Assembly: GCA_028551475.1 (NCBI GenBank)
Contig: CM052356.1
Coordinates: 8,769,884 to 8,833,883 of the forward strand
Source of the DNA: Casuarina equisetifolia
Taxonomy: Eukaryota > Streptophyta > Magnoliopsida > Fagales > Casuarinaceae
DNA length: 64,000 nucleotides
Direction: 5' to 3'
Shown here: piece after piece, positions 1 to 11,104 of the stretch
Position numbering within the stretch: the stretch's first letter is position 1
Layout: each line of letters begins with the position of its first letter
Made by a program: the position numbers and the translations under genes
The notes under the pieces: model-generated
Told to the model about the DNA's origin: nothing
Database searches by the model: none
What the model saw: the letters and a program-made list of their open reading frames with translations, nothing else

Positions 1-723
1 ATGCAAGGCATGCACAACAAGTTATTCAAGAAGATTTCTTCACTATCTACATTAAAAACAACATGGAATAGCTTTAAAAAGATGTTCTAAGGAGAGACAA
101 AAGCAATATGGGTAAAACTTTAATCTCTAAGGCATGATTTTAAGCTATTAGAAATATTAGGGAATGAAAGTATTGATAACTATGTGTATATAATTCAAGA
201 TATAGTAAATGAAATGCAAACATGTGATGAGGAGGTAAATGAAAGAAAGGTAATTAAAAAAGTGTTAAGGCCCTTGGTGGATGATTTTGATTTACTGTGG
301 TTGTTATAGAAGAGTTCAAAGACAACACAAAGTTGTCATTAGATAATGTTTTAGGGAACTTACGTGTATATAAAATCAAGATAAGTCAAAAGAAAAAGAG
401 GAAGCAAAGATTGGATATGTTATTTTCAAGGGAATAATAGAAGAGGAAACTTCTTATCTAAGATATATATAAATTTAGAAGACATAAAAGACAAGGAATA
501 AGAGGTGCATAAAATAACCATATTAGTAGGAAGAGTGAGCATGGTGAAACCTCCTTTATAATATAAATTCAAAACCACCAAAATAACTTAACTATTATGC
601 TAAGGAGAGCTTTAGAGGTAGATTTAATACAAGATATGTGAAAGTGTAATGCTTTAGGTGTAAGAAATTTGTCACATGGCTCAAAATTGTGGAATGAAAC
701 CAAAAAAGGAAGATAAGAATTAC
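1..723 (+). pseudogene. Ty1/copia gag relic (UBN2-type gag and zinc knuckle)
   Basis: Conceptual translation on the plus strand, across several stops and frame changes, gives a copia gag: an AW-x-x-F-K motif near the start, then a stretch like the family's N-E-S-I-D-N-Y and V-N-E-M segments around 160-240. A CCHC-like knuckle beginning C-F-R-C-K-K lies near 650-690. The coding capacity is broken throughout. The relic runs straight into an LTR start at 724, so everything between the gag knuckle and the 3' LTR (protease, integrase, RT, RNase H) is missing. The window begins inside the element, so its 5' end is not seen. Confidence 0.7.
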
Positions 724-1880
724 TGTTTGATGAAATCCTACATGCAAGCATATATATCAAACGACTAATATAATGATGAATAAAATATCATCCCATAAAG
801 ATTGGTGATTATTAAGCCAACTAGCTACTAATGGTAAAAAAAACTCCTATAGTTTATCTAGTAAACTGAAATGATAGAGAATAAACTAACTAACTAAATC
901 TAAGAAAGATCAATAAACGAAACATATTAGAACGTTTGATTTCACCTAACTACTAGGTACTAATGTTGATAATTTATGCTTGCAAGATTAATTATATTCA
1001 TATGATGGTAAAATTTTTTAATTTATTTACTATCTTATGTTTAGATATAGCAAACCTATTTATCTCATTAATTCACTATATCTCTATATATGATTTGAAA
1101 TGACTAAGTACATTAAGATTTATAAACATTCTAATTTACACTTAAAGCCACACAAATCATATGGTATGTTTATCCATATTAATCTATGATTGGGCATTAC
1201 AGGAAGTAACTGCATGTCATTTTCTGTTAGTCTTTAACATGTAAATCAACACATCTAAGTGGTAGCTAATCACTCAAACTCATTAAACACAGTAATATGC
1301 AACTTCACACATAAAATATATCACAAAATATTATAATCATAACATTCATACCATCACCTAACTACTAGGTACTAATGTTGATAATTTATGCTTACAAGAT
1401 TAATTATATTCATATGATGGTAGAATTTTTTAATTTATTTACTATCTTATGTTTAGATATAATGAACCTATATATCTCATTAATTCATTATATCTCTATA
1501 TATAATTTGAAATGACTAAGTACATTAAGATTTATAAACATTCCAATTTATACTTAAAGCCACACAAGTCATATGGTATGTTTATCCATATTAATCTATG
1601 ATTGGGCATTACAGGAAGTAACTGCATGTCATTTTCTGTTAGTCTCTAGCATGTAAATTAACTCATCTAAGTGGTAGCTAATCACTTAAACTCATTAAAC
1701 ACAGTAATATGCAACTTCACACATAAAATATATCATAAAATATTATAATCATAACATTCATACCATCATAATTAAGTTACATTGTAGCTCTAACAAACTA
1801 GAGTAAAATATGGTATATGTATAAAAAAAAAAAAAGCAGTGTGGAAACTTGAACAAAGCATTCTATAAATTAAAAATACA
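724..1880 (+). mobile_element. LTR copy a of a ~1.25-kb copia LTR family
   Basis: It begins TGTTTGATGAAATCC and is homologous to the LTRs at 5354 (same strand) and, in reverse complement, at 18071-19311 and 35194-36443. The copy contains a 412-bp internal tandem duplication that the other copies lack. Its right edge, near 1880, is diffuse: homology to the 5354 copy fades around a poly-A stretch at about 1825. Orientation is inferred from copia coding sequence lying on the plus strand upstream of both plus-oriented copies. Confidence 0.7.
945..1768 (+). repeat. 412-bp direct tandem duplication inside an LTR
   Basis: Two head-to-tail copies, 945-1356 and 1357-1768, both start CCTAACTACTAGGTACTAAT and both are 412 bp long. 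They differ only by scattered substitutions, so the duplication is younger than the LTR insertion. Confidence 0.9.
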
Positions 1881-1984
1881 AAAGTTGTCACCAAAGTATC
1901 TTTAATTCATAAAAACATTGCACAAATCTGCACATTAAAAAAAGGAAAAGGGATTATTTAGAAGAGGAAGAGAAAACACGCTGC

Positions 1985-2160
1985 ACAAGCCACCACGTGT
2001 TGTTGTCATGCACTATGATGTGCCACCACCATGCACTGTCACTTGCTGCCACCACGTGCTGCCATACACTACCACCATGCATCGAAGTACATTGCCAAGA
2101 TGTATTGTTGTACACCACCACCACACCCTGTCGTACACTGCCATGTGCTGCCATCGTTTT
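1985..2160. repeat. Low-complexity CCACCA/TGC-rich patch
   Basis: Degenerate short repeats built on CCACCATGC/GCCACCACGTG. They produce overlapping open frames on both strands (His/Thr-rich on plus, Trp/Val-rich on minus) that look like composition artefacts, not genes. Confidence 0.6.
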
Positions 2161-3035
2161 ACATAGAAAAGCTCATAAATTTTTAAGGCAAACTTCTAGA
2201 GTGTTGATTTGTAAAGAAATCGCTTTGATTTACCACTAAAATGCACAAATCATTGGAAATGAGCTCAAATGGTGTTCACCATTCTTTGCTGGAAACCACA
2301 GTGAAAATGCATGCAAATGCCACAAAACAACTGAAAATCGCACTCAAATGTAGGATTTGCTCCTTTCTCACTAGAAAACAGCCAAAAATATTCCAAAAAA
2401 ATAGGTCTCACATGTCAAAAATAGGTTGACATGGGAGAAAACGAAAGGCAGATGATTAGTTTTTGCCTGACCATCACGCCTTTCTTTGGTGATCCCTTTT
2501 TCTGACAATACACTATCTTTCTCTAACCTGATTGTTTGACAATCACTCTCCCCTTTTTCTTCGTTTTTCTATGCTTCTACCCAATAATAGACAATCTTTT
2601 TTTTTTTTTCATTTTTTCCTCACATGATTTCCTTCACATGTGTGACAATCTTCTCCATTTTCTTCTTGTTTTATTTCTTTTTGTGCTAGTTTGCTACTTC
2701 TTTTCCTTTTACTTGGGGTTTGCTACATGAACAAACAAAACTTGCATAAAATATAAATAAATCCACTATAATTTAATAAATACTATAGTATATATTACAC
2801 AAAGTAGTCACTATTATCTTATAAAAACTAGAGCTATCAATTACTATGTTGAAAAGAAAAAAGAAGATGATGAAAAGGGTTATAAAAAACTTTTTTTGTT
2901 GGCTATTAAGGATATATATTAGATAAGGCTAAAAATGGTTGGTACTTGTAACCATATGTATGGTTAAAGGGAGTTGTTTTGTGAGTTAAAATTGAGGTTT
3001 AAAGGTGAGATTCAATTAAAACTAAGGTTGAAGGC
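2161..3035. other. No gene recognised (2.16-3.03 kb)
   Basis: AT-rich DNA with a T-rich stretch at 2530-2720. Short open frames here show no family features. Nothing else was seen. Confidence 0.5.
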
Positions 3036-3570
3036 TTGAGTAACATAGCCCTCAAGACCTAAAAAGGTAAATTTTATCAAGAATGTCTACTATGTTTCAA
3101 CCTCTAAAGTAATCTATTAAGTTTGGTATAGCGAAATCAAGGATGTAGAAAAATAGATTGTTTGCACTAATTCTTCAAATTGAGTTTATAAAATGTCTTA
3201 AATTTGATGTGAAAGATGATTACTGATTGTGACATCTGAGATATGGGCATTTAGTATTTAAAGGTTTGAATTTGTTGTTTAGAAAAAATGTAGTGAGAAG
3301 ATTGTTAAGGATAGACAAACTAAAAGGGTTGTATGAATCTTATGTAAAAAGAAAGATGAGTAGAAAATTTTTGAAATAAGAAGTCTTGGAGGGCTGAAAA
3401 ACCCCTTTAACTTGTCCATACAAATTTAGTAGGATCTTTAGATGTTGAATCATTAAAAAAAAATCAATATTATGTGGTGTTTATCGCTGATTTTAGTAGA
3501 AAGTCATTAGTATACCACCTCAAAGAAAAAAAAATCAAATTTTTAAGAAGTTTAGAAGCTTACGAGGTAT
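3036..3570 (+). pseudogene. Ty1/copia pol relic: protease end, GAG-pre-integrase and start of integrase
   Basis: Plus-strand translation, with stops and shifts, gives the copia run 'K-N-V-Y-Y-V' (end of the protease region). It continues with a G-H-L-x-F-K-G-L-N-L-L motif near 3245-3280, a K-G-L-x-E-S-x-V-K-x-K-M-S-R-K GAG-pre-integrase zinc-binding segment near 3320-3370, and the Y-Y-V-V-F-I-x-D-F-S-R-K integrase start near 3470-3500. The homology stops near 3570. It may belong with the nearby gag and RNase H pieces, but the order is disrupted. Confidence 0.7.
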
Positions 3571-4435
3571 GATAAGGATGGAGGCCATCCTTATCAAGCA
3601 ATTAAAAGGGTAGGTGTTAGAGTCAAAGAAACCTATAGTTGTAATCTTTGAAAATTCATACTTGACAACTTTTGATAACAAGTTTTAGTTTCTTTCTACC
3701 AATTTGTAGCAATCTTGTCAACATAGAACAACTTAAAAATAGTTTAGAAAATCACATGAAGATCAAGTATGGTATCTTTTATTGTTTCCTATTGATCTAT
3801 ATAAAGAAATACATATGTTAGAAAAATGTGATAGCCCTTTTAAGAAAACTCAATTTTGGAAGTTGAAAAACAAAGCAATTTTTTTTTGTATTAACTTTGA
3901 GTAATTGTAACTTTATTTATATTAAAAAAATTTCATTTTTTTTCTTTGCCAAGATTTCTTCCTTATACTATTTAGTTTATATTATGATAAAATTCATCTT
4001 ATTCCATTGCATATTGAAATAGAAATTAATCCTACAGTTTTGCACCTTAACTTCTCCACTTCGTTCTTTATTCTTGGTCAACATGCATCTTGCAACTCTA
4101 TTTTGGCTTTGAGTGTGTTCTGCACTTGGCTTTGGTGATTATGGTACTATGCTTGGATTTTTGGCATTTTCTTCCTTTTGTTCTTAGAAGCAAAAAATCA
4201 TAGGTTAAAATGACCAAACAACATCATCCAACAAGACTCTATATGTATCTCCACAAGTAAGGGACAACAAGTAAAAATGAAATGCCACTTTCTCCACTGA
4301 TATAGAAAATGGAGAAGGTTCGATTATTATGCCATTTTCTCTTATAATTATCATCCATTCTAACCTACTTTACCTCCATGTCAATGACATTAGCATCATA
4401 TCTTTGTTGTCATTTAAACTAATTGGCCAAGGAAT
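3571..4435. other. No gene recognised (3.57-4.43 kb)
   Basis: AT-rich sequence, probably more decayed retroelement. I see no motif that can be placed with confidence. Confidence 0.5.
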
Positions 4436-5353
4436 TTCTCAATTTGGAGTTATACCATGAAGATAGCTCTCCTCACTTGTAACAAGCTCTCATTTGTTGA
4501 TGGAAGATATCCTCCATCAAAGCTCAATTCACCATTTTTTTACTTTGTTGAAGTGTTGCAATGTTGTTTTCCTTACATGGATATTATTAGAGGTGCTGCA
4601 CAAAGGGTTGATGAATATTGTGGAGGTGGTAAAGCTTTGGGTCGAGTAGCATGATACAACCAAGTTGATGTTAATTAGGTATCTTATGTTTTGAATGAAC
4701 TCAACCTAGGCAAATAAAGATGAAAATTGATTATAGTTTATTTTAGTCAACTAAAAAGGCATTAGGATGAATAATCTATTTGGATGGAGCTTGATTCACT
4801 AGAGATGGCTCAATTGACATCATGGAGGGCACATTAAGAGAAGATAAAAAAAGTTCAATTCTTAAGGGGTTTGGATAAGTGTTATTGAACCCTCCAAAAG
4901 CATATCTTACTTATGTAGCCTTTTCCTATTGTGAAGATGACATTCTTGATGGTTTCAAAAGTTGAATACAAAAAAAGGTTTTCCAAGAAGACAATGGAAT
5001 CCAGGGTCTTTGCATCATCTTAAAAACTCTTTGATTTCCTAGAATCCATATCATTAACAGAAATTGATATCAAGCCATGACAATGACCACTTGTAAGGTA
5101 TATGGTTATTAGGTCTACTAGGCAATATGCAATTCATTGTATCTCAACCAAGTATGTTGTTTCGTGATAACAAAGTCACTATAAAAGTTGTAGCCTACCT
5201 CATAGTTCATTAGTATACAAAACACATTAATGTAGACTATCATTGCATTTAGGAGAACATTTGTTAAGGCTTGATTAAAACCAAACATGTTGATACCAAA
5301 GATTAACCTACAAATGTATTAACAACCAATCCCCGACAATAATACTAAAAACT
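4436..5353 (+). pseudogene. Ty1/copia fragments: gag N-terminus and RNase H C-terminus
   Basis: At 4457-4530 an open frame reads M-K-I-A-L-L-T-C-N-K-L-S-F-V-D-G, which matches the N-terminal copia gag motif (W-S-x-x-M-x-I-A-L-x-x-K-N-K-L-x-F-V-D-G). At about 5030-5330 the broken frame resembles the RNase H end, including K-H-I-N-V-D-Y-H followed by a R-E. The RNase H piece ends against the LTR start at 5354, as expected for the 3' end of a copia element. The middle of the element is missing. Confidence 0.6.
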
Positions 5354-6465
5354 TGTTCAATGAAACTTACATGCAAGTGAATATTTCAAACAAGTAATAT
5401 AATGATGAGAAAAGTATCATCCCATAGAGATTGGTGAATACTAGACCAACTAATTATTAATAATGAATAACTTCTACAATTTATCTAACAAATTGAAATG
5501 ATAGATGATAGATTAACTTACTAAATTTAAGAAAACTCAATACAAGAAATATGTTAGAGCATTTAATGTCACCATAACTACTAGATACAAATGTTGATTA
5601 TTTATGCTTGCAATAAAGATAATATCCATGTGATAGCAGAATTTCTTAATTTATTCACTATCCTATATGTAGGTATAGCAAACCTATTTAGCTTATTAAT
5701 CCACTATATTTCTATATGTGAATTGAAACAAATTAAATGCATAAGAATTTATGAATATTCCCAATTTACACCAAAAGTCATACAAATAATATAGTATAAG
5801 TCTATCCATATTTAATTTATGGTTATACATTACAAGAAGCGACTGTATGTCATCTCATTTAAGCTCAAATATGAAAATAAGGTCATTTAAATGATAGCTA
5901 ATCACTTAAAAGTATTAAATACAGTAACATATAACTCACATAAATAAAATATTTTGCAAAACATATTAACCATGAAATTCATACCATCATAATTAGGTTG
6001 CATCATAGTTCTAACAAAATTAAATTAAAGCATAAAGAAATAATAAGTAAGAACAATAATAGGAATTAAACAAGGCATTTTGAACCAAATAGCAAGAAGT
6101 GTATCACTTTTTTTTTTGTCTTTTCTTAAGAAACCTTTGAATTCCTAACCTTTCTCTTAGATTGTGTTGAATTTTCTTCCTATTTTCTTTTTCCTATTCT
6201 TTTCTTTTAAATAGGCTTTAAGGTTTAGACCTATCTCTTATCCTAGTATAAATGGGTTTTTGATACCTAAAGCAATTAGGTTTTAAACTCCTATATTAAT
6301 TAGGCTTTGAACTCCTAACATGATTAGGTTTTCTAATTATTTAGAAAATCAAACAATAATAGAAAATCTAATAACAATAATCCAAAGCCTAAACCCATCT
6401 TAACTATCTTAATCTTGATATTTTGACAATATTTTGCCACATAATAAACATAAGGTTTTCCATGT
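5354..6465 (+). mobile_element. LTR copy b, truncated at its 3' end
   Basis: It starts TGTTCAATGAAACTTACATG and is collinear with the other LTR copies in the window (724, and reverse complements at 19311 and 36443). Homology ends near 6465, about 190 bp before the end of the full-length 35194-36443 copy. It lies directly downstream of a copia RNase H relic, consistent with a 3' LTR. Confidence 0.75.
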
Positions 6466-8104
6466 TGGATATGGATTAACCCAATAAGGGGGAGTTGGAT
6501 TGTGTTTATTATTTTTCTTAATTTTTAGATGTAGAGACAAAGTAAAATAGAAAAGTAAAATGCATAAGAATTGTTTAAATGGTTTAGCCAAATTCTCAAG
6601 CCTATCACCACCCCATCTTACCAATAATAAAAGAGCCATTTTACTAAAATATAATAGTTTTCTCTTAATTTTAGTATACCTTAATCCTTTATTCATGGAA
6701 CATAAGGATTCATAATTCATTCCATAATTCATGCAGCCCAACATGGCTTAAACAACTTACAATACAACATGCAACCTTTTTAACCAAAGGCCTTTCACAA
6801 CAAAATACTTTTCTCACACATAAGACCACACACAACCTATAAACGAATAACAAATAGTTGATGTAATTAGCATAGTGCCACAATTAGAGTAAAACTAGCA
6901 ATTGCATGTAGTAGTGAATATTGCTTCTTGAGAAACAAGGAAATGATATGATCAATATAGATAATATTCAAGCAAATACGTGTACTAATTCAATCAAGTT
7001 TTTAGCATGTAATGCACCTATCCATCAATCACTCTTACACATTCAAAATTATAAAGCAATGTTATCAAGACTTTGCTACATAATAATGATTCCTTAAACA
7101 AGAACAATGTTATTGAGATCTTATTGCATAATGATGATATAAGGCTTCTCTTCTTAAGAACAACATGAAGCTCAAAGTAATTTTTCAAGAGTGATTTAAC
7201 AATACTCATAACCCTAAATGCTCTCTTATAGGTAATAATGACACAAACTATCTAGTAGGTTTTCTCATTGATTTCCTTATAAAATATGCAACATTAGGGA
7301 AATATAAATTTTTGTAAATCAACCATAAATATTATAGGCAATGACCTCACTTGGATGCCTAATTTACAAAACCTAGCTTTTAAAAAAAAACTAGAAACTT
7401 CCATTCTTGTAATATATGATACTTTAATCTTTTCAACCTTGACATAGATAGAATTATCTTTAAAAGCAAGCAAAGACCTTATTTTTACAACCTAAATTTT
7501 TTTCATTTATGGAACAAAAACAAAATTCAAGGAAGAGTAAAGAGTTTCTTACCAAATCCAGTTGGAATCATTTTGAAAAGCTTACACCTTTCCTCCAAAA
7601 CCCTTCTCATTTACCTTTACCAAAAGCATGCAAAGAAAGAAAGGTTTTCTTTCCTTCTCGAGTGACAAAGAAGAGAGAAATGCTCTTTTTCTCTCTCTTT
7701 CTTTCTTTTAGTTTAAATATCAACTCAGTTTTAATGAGATTGCCACCTCACATCTAAAAAAATGTGTTTTGCTTATTAACTTCTCCTTTGTATTTTAATT
7801 TTTCTCATATTTCAATCTTATCCATTTTAAGATTATGGCAATTGGTATTTATAAATCATAATCTCATATATTTTTAAAATTATGTATCCAATGAAACACA
7901 ATCATATATAAATGAACAAGCATATATAAATTTGCACATACTAAGATTTTCTCATAAAGATTTTCGTAAAACGCACATTGGTATATAGGAACTATGTAAC
8001 TTGAAAAGTAATCATTAAATTGATTATTTGTTTTACATATGTTCCAAATTTTTATTGGCACAAGAATGACTGAAATAATTAATATATATGTAAATATATG
8101 GTTT
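6466..8104. other. No gene recognised (6.47-8.10 kb)
   Basis: AT-rich intergenic sequence. The open frames at 6409-6744, 7018-7209, 7509-7757 and 7864-8109 show no recognisable domain, and their composition matches background. Confidence 0.5.
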
Positions 8105-10720
8105 TTCAAATATTGTCAGCATTAAAATATATTCAATGATTTAAACAAGTCAAATACTTTGAGCTTAGAGAGAAAATGTCAATGTTACTTGTTGTAGAAT
8201 GCTTTTGTTGATAGATCAATTAGTTGTTCTTTGCTAAAGAGATGTTGTGTGGCAATGATCCCTTATTGAAGTTTTTCTCTAGCATCCCTTTTTGGTAAGA
8301 CCCACATAAAATTATGCTAATGACATGAGTAAAGCTAAAGCAATAGTAGTATTTATATCATTTATAGGTATAGTGACATTCAACTTCAATGTGCTTCATA
8401 CACTCATGGATTATAAGATTTACTACAATATTTTCTATGACTTCATTGTCACAATGCATTAATGTTAAATGTCTCATATGAAAACTGAAATCTTTAAGTA
8501 GTCTAATTATTTAAACAATTTTGCAAATGGTAACTTGCATGGCCTGATATCATACTTTAGCTTATTAGAGTGAGATAGTAGGTTGTTTCTTGGACTTCCA
8601 TGATATTAAAGAATTTGCTAGCTTGATATAGAATCTCTTGTTTGATCTTTTTGTCAATGGATATGTGCTATAATCAAAATCACAACAAGCTTGCAATTCA
8701 AACTAGGAGGAAAAGGGGAATATAAAACCAAGGCTTGGATAGCTTTTTAAGGTATCTACCTTCAAAGTTGCATCCATGTGAGATTACTTCAGGTTGCATG
8801 GAAAACTAATTGAGAAGCTAGATTGAAAAAATAATGTTAGGCTTAGTGAGAATTAGATAAATCAACCATCCAATTAGCCTATGATAGACTAGTGGATCTA
8901 TAAAAGGTGGATCATCCAACTTTTCTTTTAAACTAGCATCATACTTGGTGCTCATAAACTTCTTGTTCTACTCCATAAGAATTAGTAATGGCTTACAACT
9001 AGCTAGACGTACCTCAAATATCAACTCCAGTGTGTACTTTCATTAACTTAAAGAAATCCATTTTAAAGAACAAGTGATCTCCATGCCTAAGAAAAACTTG
9101 AATTAACCAAAATCCTTCATGAAGGAAGTAAAATGCAAAAACTTCTTAAGGTCTAAATGGGCATCTTGGATGTTTCTTATAATTTAGATATCATAAACAT
9201 AAATGAATAAAGCCATAAAAGAATTACCTTTCCTCTTAGTGAACAAGAAGTAATTATAGTAAGACTAAGGGAAGTCATATGTAATTAGTGCTCCAATGAA
9301 CTTTACATTCCACTTACAAGAAGCTTACTTCAACCCATAAAGGGATTTGCACAATTGACATATAATATGCTCCCTTTGATTGCAAAATCTAGGAAGAAGC
9401 TCCATATAAACCTTTTCAAAAGGATCACCATGAAAAAAGGCATTCTAAATGCCCATATGATAAAGGAACCATTAATGGGTAGTAGAAATGGTGATAATGA
9501 GGTGAATAGTGACATGTTTAGTCGTAAGAGAGAAAATGTCCTAAAAATCAATACCTTCACATTGTTTGAAATTCTTCACAACCAACTAGGCCTTGTAATG
9601 TTTAATGGGCCCATCAACATGATATTTCACCTTGTAGATTCACTTACATCCTATAGGATGATGATCATGGGGGCAAGGAGACCACATTTTAAGTATGATT
9701 TGCCTTAAGGGCAATGAGTTTAGCATCCATGGTTGCATTCCAATTAGGATCAATGATGGTTTCTTGGAAGGTGGAAGGTTTGTGAATGAAAAAAAAAATG
9801 GAGGCAATAAAGTGTTGATAAAGGGCATGACAATAGTGGAAAGAAACATAATTAGATATAGGGTAAAGGGAGGGGAGCTCAATGGTACCTAGGGAGGGCT
9901 TATAAGGAACAAAGGGAATAACAGTGTTGGGAAAAAGGAGTTGGGGCAAGTTCAGTGAGGGTTTGGTATAGGGTTAAACAAAGTGAAGGCATATGGTAAA
10001 TTTAGGGTGATTGTGTAAGGTCTATAAATTCAAGGAGATCAACTAGTAGTAATGAAGAAGTATAGTATTCAGGATCTATTACTATTAGAGTTGATGGGAT
10101 GGCTAGCTATCTAAGGGAGAAATAGAAAAAGGAAAAATTATTTTTTCAAAAATAACATCACAAGTGGCATAAAAATGACACCTAAAAACATAGAGATGAT
10201 CAAGAAGACTAACTCCATGAAAAGAAGATAATTATAAGATAAATGACAATGAGAAGACATTCCTTCTAAAATTAAGAAGGAATGTGAGCTTAAAACATCA
10301 GAACTTGAGCCACATTCGACAAGTGCTAATGTTTACATTCAATAACACCATTTTGCTAAGGAGTATGAACATAGGAGGTCTCATGAAGGAATGTCTCATG
10401 TGGAGAGAAAAGAATGACGATCAGAGGAGAAAAATTTAGCTCCATCGTCAAAGTGGATACGCCAAACAATGGAGTTGAATTAAGTGTGGATTATCGAGAT
10501 AAAGTATTGAATTTTGGAAAAAATGTAGCTTTTAAATTGGAAAAGAAAAGTTGAAGTGGCCTTGGAGAAATCATCCTCAATGTTAAAAAATAGTCAACAC
10601 ATTATGGATGAGAGTCTGATGGGGATCCTAAACATTGATGTGAACAAACTCAAAAATAAAAATTGGTAATGGTGGTGCTTATGGGAAAGGTTACTAAGTG
10701 TACTTGGCTAAAGGGTAAAT
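8105..10720 (-). pseudogene. Ty1/copia integrase-RT-RNase H relic
   Basis: Read on the minus strand from 10.7 kb leftwards. The integrase C-terminal part (a P-x-Q-N-G-V-x-E-C-K-H run near 10330-10360) is followed by the C-Y-A-T-like segment near 10160. Reverse transcriptase follows, with the family motif D-V-K-N-A-F-L near 9430 and K-S-L-Y-G-L-K near 9330. RNase H comes last, with M-K-H-I-E-V-E-C-H near 8360-8390. Stops and frameshifts are frequent, so it is dead. No LTR ends could be placed. At its 5' side it abuts the first kiwellin pseudogene. Confidence 0.8.
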
Positions 10721-10795
10721 TGGACATAAAAAAAAGTTTGTACTAATTGTCACATTTTGATGGTGCTAAATATAAATATCCCATTTTTTAATTAC

Positions 10796-11104
10796 TAGTC
10801 ATCAGAGTGGTACGAATTCTCACATTCTAATAGCATGCTTCCATCCTTACCTTCCACAAAGATGTTAATGGTTAACTTGGCTTTTGTGTGGCTTGGAACT
10901 GATGGAGAACACTCATAAATGGTGTAAAGCTTGCCTTCAACATAACAGTCAGATTCATTTTCATGGTTGCATTCTCCATTAGGAGCCCTTTTACCTCTTA
11001 TATGGCCATTAGCTTACATGTTTGAGCTTTAACACTTGACAACTTTGTCAAAAGAGGAACAAAGAAGAAGAAAACAAAGATGGTGGAAGAAATTTAGATC
11101 TTCA
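10796..11104 (-). pseudogene. Kiwellin (ripening-related, grip22-like) pseudogene 1, 3'-truncated
   Basis: Kiwellins are small secreted Cys-rich proteins of the plant apoplast, related to barwin/expansin-type folds; some bind fungal effectors (family knowledge). This copy starts with ATG at 11104, but the fourth codon is a stop (M-K-I-stop). The remains of a signal peptide follow, then V-K-A-Q-T-C-K. A frame disruption lies just before the G-H-I-R-G-K segment. Then come N-G-E-C-N-H-E-N-E-S-D-C and G-K-L-Y-T. The frame ends at a stop at 10795-10797, and the second half of the gene is absent apart from a scrap near 10741-10768 matching the A-P-S-K-C-D-N segment. Upstream, a TATATATAAAG-like box at about 11163 is shared with pseudogene 3. 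Confidence 0.85.

Noticed and set aside
1954..2239. Overlapping 66-aa (minus) and 80-aa (plus) open frames
   Set aside because: Both arise from the CCACCATGC low-complexity patch; there is no signal peptide plus motif combination or splice partner.
9330..9949. Several 65-117-aa frames on both strands
   Set aside because: They are out-of-frame shadows of the minus-strand copia reverse transcriptase relic.
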